A stretch of DNA of 55,868 nucleotides from Rugamonas rubra (GTDB taxonomy: Bacteria; Pseudomonadota; Gammaproteobacteria; Burkholderiales; Burkholderiaceae_D): the NCBI RefSeq assembly GCF_900114705.1, contig NZ_FOTW01000022.1:1-55868 (forward strand), written 5' to 3'. The notes below the pieces were generated by a model. The model searched no databases and was not told the origin of the DNA. It saw nothing but the letters and a program-made list of their open reading frames with translations. Position numbers and translations under genes: made by a program. This document shows positions 17,995-27,700 of the stretch, piece after piece; position 1 is the stretch's first letter, and every line of letters begins with the position of its first letter.

Positions 17995-18043
17995 GCGGCG
18001 GCCCCGGGCCGCCGCATTTTCACATCTCAATATGGAGGCATCC

Positions 18044-18316
18044 GTGCACATACTGTTTTTCGTTCTGACCTGGCTGGCCTGCGCCATCCTCTACCTGAGC
18101 CACCGCCACCAGGGCTGGTTGGCGCAACCGTTGGCCGCCACGCCGTGGCGCGCCGTCGGCGCCGCGCTGCTGTTGCTGGCGCTGGGTTGCGGCCTGGCCG
18201 CCTTCAGCGCCATCACCGCCGTGTTCGGCTGGCTGATGCTGCTGATGCTGGCCTTCAGCGTGCTGCCGTTTTTCTCCCTGTGGATCAAAAGGATGCGCCG
18301 TGAACAGCAAGCCTGA
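18044..18316 (+). CDS. Small three-helix inner-membrane protein (DUF3325-like)
   Basis: A 90-residue protein with three hydrophobic segments (about 2-16, 34-52 and 56-78) and a basic C-terminus (KRMRREQQA). The GTG at 18044 is preferred because a perfect GGAGG sits at 18034-18038 with 5-nt spacing; the ATG at 18032 overlaps that ribosome site and is unlikely. Small proteins of this size and topology (DUF3325-like) often accompany PepSY membrane proteins in iron-uptake loci (family knowledge). The gene overlaps the next one by 17 bp. A role in ferric-siderophore reduction or transport at the inner membrane is inferred from context only. Confidence 0.75.
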   Translation: MHILFFVLTWLACAILYLSHRHQGWLAQPLAATPWRAVGAALLLLALGCGLAAFSAITAVFGWLMLLMLAFSVLPFFSLWIKRMRREQQA

Positions 18317-18605
18317 AAAGAAAGCGCCCATCCGTCCCGACTGGTGGAGCAAGACCCTGGTCGGTTGCGTGCTGGGTTGGACCTTGGCGCTGGCGCTGGC
18401 CGGCCTGTTCGCCTGGGCCGGCCCCGGCGGCATCGCCGCGCCGCAAAAGAACCAGTTCGTGATGTGGTTGATCGCGCCGATCTGGATGATGGTGTTCAGC
18501 CTGAGCTATCTGTTCCGTAGCGGCTTGAGCGCGCTGGGCTGGCTGGGCGCCGCCAATCTGCTGGCCTATGCCGTGCTGTTTATGTACCGTGGACTTCCAA
18601 CATGA
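18300..18605 (+). CDS. Small inner-membrane protein linked to the PepSY protein
   Basis: A 101-residue protein with a charged N-terminus (MNSKPEKKAPIRPDWW) and three predicted membrane helices (about 22-40, 56-72 and 77-95). The start is the GTG at 18300, inside the end of the previous gene, with AAAAGGATG upstream as ribosome site. The stop overlaps the PepSY start by 4 bp (ATGA). The WLIAPIWMMVFSLSYLFRSG segment resembles membrane partners found next to PepSY genes in siderophore regions. The exact role is unknown; tight coupling suggests a complex with the PepSY protein. Confidence 0.75.
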   Translation: MNSKPEKKAPIRPDWWSKTLVGCVLGWTLALALAGLFAWAGPGGIAAPQKNQFVMWLIAPIWMMVFSLSYLFRSGLSALGWLGAANLLAYAVLFMYRGLPT

Positions 18606-20209
18606 AAATTCGTAGCGACATCCTGCGCATCTACCAAGCGCTGCACACCTGGGTCGGCATCGGTGCCGGCATGCTGCTGTTCATCGGCTTTTTCGCCGGC
18701 GCGCTGACCATGTTCAAGGGGCCGCTGGACCGCTGGATCAGCAGCCCGGCGCAGACCCTGCGGCCGGTGGCGCAGGCCCAGCTCGACCCGCTGGTGCGCC
18801 AGGTGCTGGAGCAGCACCCGTCGGCGCGCAAGGGCTTCACGCTGCACCTGGAGCAGCACGAGAACGTCGCCGCGCCGGTCAGCTGGAGCGGCGACGAGGG
18901 CGGCCGCGAGATCGACCTGTCGGCCAAGCGCTGGCAGGCCACGCTGGACGGCGACGGCAAGCTGGTGGCGCAGCAGGAGCTGCCCTCGCTGCTGGCCCAG
19001 CTGATCGACATGCTGCACCGCACCGGCGGCGTGCCCGGCACGGTGGGCGACGAATACCTCGGCATCTACCTGATGGGCGTGGCCGGCGTGATGTACTTCC
19101 TGGCCCTGGTGTCGGGCGTGGTCCTGCTGCTGCCGACGCTGGTGAAGGACTTCTTCGCGCTGCGCGCCGGGAAGAACCGCAAGCGCTTCTGGCTCGACGC
19201 GCACAACGTCGTCGGCATCGCCAGCCTGCCGTTCCACATCGTCATCAGCGTGACGGTGATCGTGTTTGCCTTCCACGACCAGTTCTACGACAGCCTGCAG
19301 GACGTGGTCTACGGCGACACGCCGATGTTCCAGCGCGGCGGCGGCAAGCCGGTGCCGCACTCGGTCAGCGAGATGCTGCCGGCCACCACGCTGATCGCCA
19401 AGGTGCAGCAGACCGCGCCGGACTTCCACATCAGCGAGATGCTGTTCATGGGCCTGGACGGGCCACGGCCGATGATACGCGCGGCGGTGGTCAATCCGCG
19501 CCACCTGGTGCACGGCCCGGAGTCGGCCTACGTGATGATCAATCCGTATAGCGGCGAGGTGACCAACAAGACCATGCTGCCGGGCCACGCCGACACCTGG
19601 AGTTCGCTGGTGACGCCGCTGTTCGCGCTGCACTTCGGCAGCTACGGCGGCAACATGATGCGCTGGGTGTACTTCGTCTTCGGCCTGAGCGGCGCCTTCC
19701 TGTTCTATTCGGGCAATCTGCTGTGGGTGGAGAAGCGCCGCAAGAACCAGATCCGCGACCAGGCGCCGCCGCGCCAGACGCTGACCACCATGCGCATGGC
19801 CTCGGCCACGCTGGGCGTCTGCCTCGGCTCGGTGGCCGGCGTGCTGCTGACCATGGTGGCCGGCAAATGGCTGTACGGCTCGGCCGCCAACATCAACTCG
19901 GCCTATCTGGCGGTGTACTACAGCGTCTTCCTCGGCGCCGTGGCCTGGGCCTTCTGGCGCGGCCCGGCGCGCGGCGCGGTCGACTTGCTCAAGCTGTGCG
20001 CGCTGGCCTCGCTGGCGATTCCTCTGACCTCGCTGGTCGCCGCGCTGCTGCCGTCGCTGGGCCTGTGGGCGCACACCAGCGCCGCCACGCTGGGCGTCGA
20101 CTTCGCCGCGCTGGCCGGCGCCGCGCTGCTGCTGTACGGCGCCCGCCTGACCGCGCGCCGCGTGCTGCACGGTCCGGTGGACAGCGTCTGGTCGGCGGTG
20201 CCGGCATGA
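18602..20209 (+). CDS. PepSY-associated transmembrane protein, putative ferric-siderophore reductase
   Basis: A 535-residue integral membrane protein of the PepSY_TM superfamily. It starts with the typical IYQALHTWVGIGAGMLLFIGFFAGAL helix, continues with a periplasmic PepSY-like domain (about 55-155), then two helices around YLMGVAGVMYFLALVSGVVLLLP and the HNVVGIASLPFHIVISVTV helix. A second periplasmic segment and four C-terminal helices follow. Conserved membrane histidines (HTW, DAHN, PFHI, FALHFGS) fit a haem- or metal-binding reductase such as FoxB-like proteins (family knowledge). It overlaps fes by 4 bp. In the absence of a FepBCDG-type importer in this window, it is the candidate inner-membrane step of iron release; that is inference. 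Confidence 0.85.
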   Translation: MKIRSDILRIYQALHTWVGIGAGMLLFIGFFAGALTMFKGPLDRWISSPAQTLRPVAQAQLDPLVRQVLEQHPSARKGFTLHLEQHENVAAPVSWSGDEGGREIDLSAKRWQATLDGDGKLVAQQELPSLLAQLIDMLHRTGGVPGTVGDEYLGIYLMGVAGVMYFLALVSGVVLLLPTLVKDFFALRAGKNRKRFWLDAHNVVGIASLPFHIVISVTVIVFAFHDQFYDSLQDVVYGDTPMFQRGGGKPVPHSVSEMLPATTLIAKVQQTAPDFHISEMLFMGLDGPRPMIRAAVVNPRHLVHGPESAYVMINPYSGEVTNKTMLPGHADTWSSLVTPLFALHFGSYGGNMMRWVYFVFGLSGAFLFYSGNLLWVEKRRKNQIRDQAPPRQTLTTMRMASATLGVCLGSVAGVLLTMVAGKWLYGSAANINSAYLAVYYSVFLGAVAWAFWRGPARGAVDLLKLCALASLAIPLTSLVAALLPSLGLWAHTSAATLGVDFAALAGAALLLYGARLTARRVLHGPVDSVWSAVPA

Positions 20210-21513
20210 GCGCGGGCCTGGCCGACGATCTGCTCGGCCGGGCCGACCTGGGCGGCGAGGCCTGGTGGCGCGAGGTGCGCCAAGCCGGCACGCCGCTGTG
20301 CCGCGCGCTGCCGGACGGCCAGTTCGAGCTGAGCTTCCTGTGGCGCGACCCGGATGGCGGCCCGGACCGTTCCGACTGCCAGCGTGTCTATCTGGACGTG
20401 TATTCGCACACGCCGCATCCCACCGACGCGCTGACCAGCATGGCGCGGGTCGGACACAGCGACGTCTGGTTGTGGCAAACACGACTGTCGGCCGACTGGC
20501 GCGGCAGCTATTTCCTGATGCCGGCCAACGGCGAGCAACTGCCCCCGGCGGCGCCGGCGGCCCGCTCGACGCTGCGGGAATGGTGGATCGCCCTGATGGC
20601 GAGCATGGCGCAGGCCGATCCGCTGAACCGCCACACGCCGCACAAGGGCAGCTGGGGCGGGCCGCTGTCCGCGCTGCGCTTGCCGGCGGCGCCGGGCCAC
20701 GCGGCCTGGGAGGCGCGCGACGCTGTGCCGCAGGGACGGCTGCTGGCGCAACGCTGGAGCAGCGCGCGGCTGGGGCGGGAGCGCGATGTATGGCTGTACC
20801 GCAGCGGCCCGGCTGCCGCCGATACCGATACCGATATCCACGGTGCCGCGCTGCCGCTGGTGATCCTGCTCGACGGCCACTACTGGGCGCGGCATATGTC
20901 GGTGTTCGGCCCGCTGGACGCCATGACGGCGCGCGGCGAGTTGCCGCCCGCCCTGTACCTGTTGGTCGACGCGCTGGACCCGGCGACGCGCGCCATGGAG
21001 CTGCCCTGCCAGGCCGATTTTTGGCTGGCCTTGCAGGAGGAGCTGCTGCCGCAGTTGCGGGCTGTGCAGCCTTTCAGCGAGCGGCCCGGCGACACGCTGG
21101 TGGCGGGGCAGAGCTTTGGCGGCCTGGCGGCGCTCTACGCGGCGCTGCGCTGGCCGGAGCGCTTCGGCATGGTGCTGAGCCAGTCCGGTTCGTTCTGGTG
21201 GGCGCAACCCGACGAGCCCGGCTGCGCCGGCGCCGCCGAGAACACGGACGAGAACACGGACGAAAGTGCCGTCGGCGGCTGGCTGACGCGCGCCGTCAAC
21301 GGCGGCCTGGGCGCGGGGAGCCGGCTGCGGGTCAAGCTGGAGGCGGGCTGCTACGAGACGGACATGGCGGCCGAAAGCCGTGCCATGCAGGCGGCGCTGC
21401 GGCGCGCCGGCCACGCCGTGGACTACGCCGAATTTCGCGGCGGGCACGACTGGTTGTGCTGGCGTGACGGCCTGCTGGCCGGCCTGGGCGAACTACTGAA
21501 TTCAAGAACCTGA
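20206..21513 (+). CDS. fes: Ferric catecholate siderophore esterase
   Basis: A 435-residue cytoplasmic alpha/beta hydrolase closely resembling E. coli enterochelin esterase. The N-terminal substrate-binding domain has LSFLWRDPDG and YFLMPANGEQLPP. The catalytic part carries LPLVILLDGHYW, ELPCQADFWLALQEELLP, the nucleophile elbow AGQSFGG (Ser303) and the histidine in GGHDWLCW (His414). It cleaves the ester backbone of a serine-lactone catecholate, which supports a Ser-trilactone or Ser-linked oligomer as the product of the neighbouring NRPS. A small repeat (ENTDENTDES at about 347-356) interrupts the region after the SGSFWWAQ motif. The start ATG overlaps the PepSY stop. Confidence 0.92.
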   Translation: MSAGLADDLLGRADLGGEAWWREVRQAGTPLCRALPDGQFELSFLWRDPDGGPDRSDCQRVYLDVYSHTPHPTDALTSMARVGHSDVWLWQTRLSADWRGSYFLMPANGEQLPPAAPAARSTLREWWIALMASMAQADPLNRHTPHKGSWGGPLSALRLPAAPGHAAWEARDAVPQGRLLAQRWSSARLGRERDVWLYRSGPAAADTDTDIHGAALPLVILLDGHYWARHMSVFGPLDAMTARGELPPALYLLVDALDPATRAMELPCQADFWLALQEELLPQLRAVQPFSERPGDTLVAGQSFGGLAALYAALRWPERFGMVLSQSGSFWWAQPDEPGCAGAAENTDENTDESAVGGWLTRAVNGGLGAGSRLRVKLEAGCYETDMAAESRAMQAALRRAGHAVDYAEFRGGHDWLCWRDGLLAGLGELLNSRT

Positions 21514-21530
21514 GACGAGAGGACCACATC

Positions 21531-21743
21531 ATGAGTCACGAAAACTATCTGAACCCGTTCGACGACGAACAACTGCAATTCACCGTATTGAGCAACGCCC
21601 AAGACCAGTACAGCCTGTGGCCGGAGTTCGCCGAGCGGCCGCAGGGCTGGGAGACCCGCTTCGGCCCGGCCTCGCGCAGCAGCTGCATCGACTTCGTCGA
21701 GCGCCACTGGAAGAGCATCAATCCGTTTAGCGCAGCGCGCTGA
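21531..21743 (+). CDS. mbtH: MbtH-like NRPS chaperone
   Basis: A 70-residue MbtH-family protein with the full signature: NPFDDEQLQFTVLSNAQDQYSLWPEF, a PQGWETRFG turn and the terminal CIDFVERHWKSINP. These proteins bind A domains and are needed for their solubility and activity. It sits directly before the NRPS gene (12 bp), as ybdZ does before entF in E. coli. GAGAGGACC provides a ribosome site. Confidence 0.95.
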   Translation: MSHENYLNPFDDEQLQFTVLSNAQDQYSLWPEFAERPQGWETRFGPASRSSCIDFVERHWKSINPFSAAR

Positions 21744-21755
21744 GAGGGCATCCGC

Positions 21756-24700
21756 ATGAATCGTCCCCAAGCGCAGCAAGAAGTGCTCGTCCCGGCCGCC
21801 GCCGGCCAATCCCGCGAGCTGCCGTTGACCGGCAGCCAGCAGGGTATCTGGCTGGCCGACCAGGTGTCGGAACAGAAGAATAGTTATGTGATCTCGCATT
21901 GGATCTCCTTCACGGGAGAGCTACAGCCCGAGTTGCTGTGCCAGGCGATCCGCCAGGGCCTGGCCGAGGCGGACACCGTCACCGCGCGCTACGCCGGCGG
22001 CAGCCAGCAGCTGCGCGACGGCCTGGGCGCCGCCGACATCGCCGCGCCCGAGCTCTTCGACTGGCGCGGCCAAGCCGACGGCAAGGCGCGCGCGCTGGAG
22101 TGGATGTGGGCCGACACGCGCGCCGAGCTGCCGCTGGACGGCGACCTGCCGCTGTACCGCCAGGCCTTGTTCCATGTCCGCGACGGGCAGGGCGGCGACA
22201 GCTGGCTGTGGTATCAGCGCTTCCACCACATCATGCTGGACGGCTTCAGCTTCACCGCGCTGACGCGGCGCATCGCCGCGCTCTACACGGCGCTGGCGCA
22301 GGGAAGGGCGGCGCCGGACGGCACGCTGATCGGCGTCGCGGCGGTGGTGGATGAATATCTGGCCTACCAGGCCTCCGAGCGCTGGAGCGCCGACCAGGCC
22401 TTCTGGCGCGACTACTGCGAAGACATGCCGGCCCCGGCCAGCCTGTCGACGCGGGCGGCGGTGGAGGAGGCGGGTGGCGCCGGCTTGATTACCTTCGACC
22501 TGGCGCTGCCGGCCGCCACGCTGGCGCGCTTGCGGGCGCTGGCATCGGCGCCGGCAGTGGCGCCGGCCGGCGCGGCGGCGACGGCTGCCGTTGCGACGAC
22601 TGCCGTTGCGGCCGCACGCCTGGCCGCGCCCGACCTGATCATGGGCCTGCTGGCCGCCTACCTGTACCGCATGACCGGCCAGGCGCGCCAGGCCATCGGC
22701 GTGCCGTTCATGCGGCGCATGGGATCGGCCGCCATCCACTCCTCGGCGCCGGCGGTCAGTGTGCTGCCGCTGCGGGTGGAGATGGCGGCGGAGATGGACT
22801 GGCGCGCCGTGGCGGCCTGCTTCAAGCGCGCGCTGAAACTGGTGCGGCCGCACCAACGCTACGACGCCGAGCAAATCCAGCGCGACATGCAGTTGGTCGG
22901 CTCCGGCCAAAAGCTGTACGGTGCGCTGATCAACTACAAGCTGTTCGACTACGAGCTCGACTTCGGCGGCGCCGAGGGGATCACCCACCACCTGGCCACC
23001 GGCCCGGTGGACGACCTGGAGTTCGGCCTGCTGGTGCACGGCGAACAGATCGCCATCGAACTGCGCGCCGACGCCGCGCGCTACCAGACGGGCGATCTGG
23101 CCGAGCACGCGCAACGCATCGTCCGCCTGCTGGAGAGCTGGCTGGCGCAACCGGAACAAGCGGTCGGCCGATTGTCGCTGATGGCGGCCGACGAGCAGGC
23201 GGCCGTGGCCGAGTGGTCGACCGGCCCGGCGGTGACGCCGGCAGAGGGCGTGCACAACGTGCTGGATCTGCTGACGCTACAGGCCGCGCTGCGTCCCGAC
23301 GCCACCGCGCTGGTCAGCGGCGCCGAGCACTACAGCTTTGCCGCGCTGGCCGGCCGCGTGGCGCAACTGAGCCGCCTGCTGATCGCGCGCGGCGCCGCGC
23401 CGGGCACGGTGGTGGCGCTGGCCATGCCGCGCTCGGCCGACACGGTGCTGGCCATGCTGGCCATCCTGAACAGCGGCGCCACCTTGCTGCCGCTGGACCT
23501 GGACTACCCGGCCGAGCGCATGGCGATGATGTGCGAGGACGCCAACCCGCTCCTGCTGCTGAGCCGCAGCGACTGCGCGGCCGAACTGCCGGCGGCCATT
23601 CCCCGGCTGGACCTGGACGCCGCCGCGCTGCGCGCCGAGCTGGCCGGCCATGCCGCGCACGGCCTGGACGCCGACGAGCGCGCCGCCCCGCTGACGGCCG
23701 ACTCGGTCGCCTACGTCATCTTCACCTCCGGCAGCAGCGGCCGGCCGAAGGGCGTGATGAACACCCACGGCGCCTTGTTGAACCTGTTCGCCTCGCACCA
23801 GGACACCATCTACCGCCCGGCGCTGGACGCCGTGCGCGCGCGCCATCCGGGCCGCGCGCTGCGCGCCGCCCACACCCATTCCTTCTCCTTCGACTCGTCC
23901 TGGCTGCAGCTGTTCTGGCTGCTGCACGGCCAGGAGCTGTACGTCTTCGACGAGGACACCCGGCGCGACGCCCACGCCCTGGTGCAGGAGGTGCGCCGCC
24001 TTTCGATCGACGCGATGGACCTGCCGCCGTCCTTCCTGGCGCAGATGCTGGGCAGCGGCTTGATGGAGCCGGGCGCCCAGCAACCCAGCCTGATCCTGAT
24101 CGGCGGCGAGGCCGCGCCGGCCGCCCTGTGGCGCCAGCTGCGCGCCGTCCCCGGCCTGCTGTCGCATAATCTGTACGGCCCGACCGAATACACCGTCGAC
24201 ACGCTGCGCGCGGCGCTGGCCGACAGCGAACGGCCGCTGATCGGCCGGCCGATCGGCAACACCTCGGTCTACGTGCTCGACGCCCGCCTGCAGCCGGTGC
24301 CGGTCGGCGTGGTGGGTGAGCTCTACCTGGCCGGCAAGGGCCTAGCCGCCGGCTATCTGGCGCGCGGCGGCTTGAGCGCCGGCCGTTTCGTCGCCAACCC
24401 GTTCGCCGCCGAGGCCGGCGCGCGCATGTACCGCAGCGGCGACCTGGTGCGCTGGAACCGCGAGGGTCGGCTGGAGTTCGTCGGCCGCGGCGACGACCAG
24501 GTCAAGGTGCGCGGCTACCGCGTCGAGATCGGCGAGGTGGAGAACGCGCTGTCGCTGCTGCCCGGCGTGGAGAGCGCGCTGGTGCTGGCGCAGGCCGTCA
24601 ACAATAGCCATCGCCTGATCGGCTATTGCGTCGCGCCGTCGTCCGAAGGCGGCGACGTGGCGCAGCGCGGCGCTGCGCTGCTGGCCGCGCTGCGCCGGGC

Positions 24701-27700
24701 GCTGCCCGACTACATGGTGCCGTCGGCGCTGGTGATACTGGACGAGTTCCCGCGCAACGTCAGCGGCAAGATCGACCGCAAGCGCCTGCCCGCCGCGGCC
24801 GTCCACAGCGCCGGCGGCGCGCCGGAGAGCGCGGCCGAGGCCCTGCTGTGCCAACTGATGGCCAAGGTGCTCAAGCTGGAGCGGGCCGGCGTGGAGGACG
24901 ACTTCTTCGCCGTCGGCGGCGACAGCATCTCCGCCATGATGTTGTGCGGCGAGCTGCGCCGCGCCGGCCACACCCTGCGCCCCAGCGCGGTGTTCGCCCA
25001 GCGCAGCGCGCGCGGCATGGCGGCCGTGCTGACAGCCGTGCCGGAAGCGGGCGCCGAGGCGGCCCTCGCGCCGGCATGGACGGTGGCGCCGGCCCAACTG
25101 GCGCTGCTGCGCCAGCGCTACCCGGACTTCGCCGAACCGGCGCCGGTGCTGCCGCTGCAAAAGGGCATGCTGTTCCACGCCCAGCTGGGCCAGCAGGCCG
25201 CCAACTACAACGCTTTCACCCGCCTGCAATTCACCGGCGCGCTCGATAGCGGCCGTCTGCGCCAGGCCCTGCAAGCGGTGCTGAGCCGCTACCCGCAGCT
25301 GGCCGGCTGGTTCGACATGGAGACCGGCGACGAGGCGGTGTTCCTGCTGCCGCGCCAGGACGGTGCCAATGCGTTGGCCTGGCCATGGCAGGAGCACGAT
25401 CTGTCGGCCTTGAGCGCGGAGCGGCGGGCCGGCGGCCTGGAGGAGATTGGACAGGCGCTGCTGGAGCGCGACTACCCGACCGACCAGGGCGCCGGCATGT
25501 TGAACGCCGCCCTGGTGCATCTGGACGGCCAGCACCACGTGCTGCTGCTGGTGATCCACCATCTGGTGGTGGATGGCTGGTCGACGCCTTTGCTGCTGCG
25601 CGACCTGCTCGCCGCCTACCGCGACGACGTAAGCATCTTGCCGGCGCCGCAGGCCGGCTACGCCCAGTTGATCGGCCAACTGGCCGGCCGCGAGCAGGCG
25701 CCCAGCCGGGCGCTGTGGCGCGAGACGCTGGCGCAGGTCCAGCCGACGCTGCTGTTCGAGCAGATCCCCGCCGGCGCGCCGGTCAGCGAATTCGAGCTGA
25801 CCTTGCCGGCCGCGCTGAGCGGCGCCCTGATGGCGCAGATCCGCGCCCGGGGTTTGACCTTGAACGTGTTGATGCAGGGCGTGTGGGCCTGCGTGTTGGG
25901 CAGCATCGCCGGCCGCAGCGACGTGGTGTTCGGCACCCCGGTGTCGGGCCGCAGCGCGGCCATCGCCGGCATCGAGGAGCAGGTCGGCCTGTTCCTCAAC
26001 ACCCTGCCGGTGCGGGTGCAGCTGGCGCCGCAGCAGTCGCTGTGGGAGCAGCTGCCGGCGATGCAGCAGCGCCACATCGAGCTGCTGGAGCACGATGGCC
26101 TGGGCCTGGCCGAGATCCAGCGCCTGGCCGGCGCCGCCACCCTGTTCGACACGCTGCTGGTGGTGGAGAACTACCCGGACAACGCCTACCTGGAGCAGCA
26201 ACTGAGCGGTAGCGACGGCCAGCCGCTGCGCGTCGGCGACATCCACAATCGCGGCTACAGCCACTATCCGCTGGCGCTGCTGGTGCTGCCGGGCGAGTCG
26301 CTGACGCTGCTGGTCGAGTATCGCGGCGCGGTGGCCGAGGCGCAGGCGCTGGCGCAGCGCGTCGAGCAGCTGTTGCGCAGCCTGGTCGAACAGCCGGCGC
26401 TGCCGCTGTCGCGCTACCCGCTGCTGCACTGGCGCGAGGCCGCGCTGCTGGCCGAGGTCAACGCCACCGACCGCGCGGTGGCGCCGGCCACGCTGCAAAG
26501 CGCGCTCGCGGCGCAGGCCGCCCGCACGCCGGACGCGCCGGCGCTGCTCGACGCGCGCCAGCGCCTCAGCTACGCGCAGGTGCGCCGCCAGGTGCACGGC
26601 CTGGCCGCGCAACTGATCGCCGCCGGCGTGCTGCCGGGCGACGTAGTGGCGGTGGCCTTGCCGCGCTCGGTGCGTTTGAGCCTGGCCGTCATGGCGGTGA
26701 TCGAGGCCGGCGCGGCCTACCTGCCGCTGGACCTGTCCTATCCCGACGAGCGGCTGGCCTACATGCTGGGCGACGCCGCGCCGCGCCTGCTGATCTGCCA
26801 GGGCGACGCGCGTGAACGCTTCGGCGCCATGGCGCATAGCGCGGCGCTGCTGTCCTTCGACGCCTTGCTGGCGGACGCGGTCGACCACCCGGCGCCGCAG
26901 GTGGCGCTGACGCCGGCGCATCCGGCCTACCTGATCTACACCTCCGGCACCACCGGCCGGCCGAAGGGCGTGCTGGTGTCGCACGGCGCCATCGTCAACC
27001 GTATCGAATGGATGCAGCACATGTATCAATTGGGCAGCGCCGACGTGGTGCTGCAAAAGACGCCGAGCAGTTTCGACGTCTCGGTGTGGGAGTTCTTCTG
27101 GCCGCTGATGGTCGGCGCGCGCCTGGCGATGGCCGAGCCGGAGGCGCACCGCGATCCGCAGGCGCTGGCGCAGGCGATCGTCCTGCACGGCGTCACCTGC
27201 CTGCACTTCGTGCCGTCGATGCTGGCGATCTTCAGCGCCCACGCGCGCACCCTGGCGGGCCGGCGCGGCGGGGTCTGCCCCAGCCTGCGCCTGGTGTTCT
27301 GCAGCGGCGAGGCGTTGAGCAAGGCGCAGGCGCGCGAGTTCTCCGGCCTGATCGGGGCGCAGCTGCACAATCTGTACGGCCCGACCGAGGCCGCCGTCGA
27401 CGTCACCTACCAGCCGGCCTTTGGCGCCGGCCTGGACGGCGAGGGATTGGGCGTGCCGATCGGCCGGCCGGTGTGGAACACCCAGCTGCGCGTGCTGGAC
27501 CGCTATCTGCGGCCGGTGCCGCCGGGCGTGGCCGGCGAGCTGTATCTATGCGGCGTCCAGCTGGCGATGGGCTATCTGGGCCGGCCCGAACTGAGCGCCA
27601 GCCGCTTCGTCGCCGATCCCTTCGGCGACGGCGCACGCATGTACCGCACCGGCGACGTGGTGCGCTGGCTGGCCGACGGCGCGGTCGAGTACCTGGGTCG

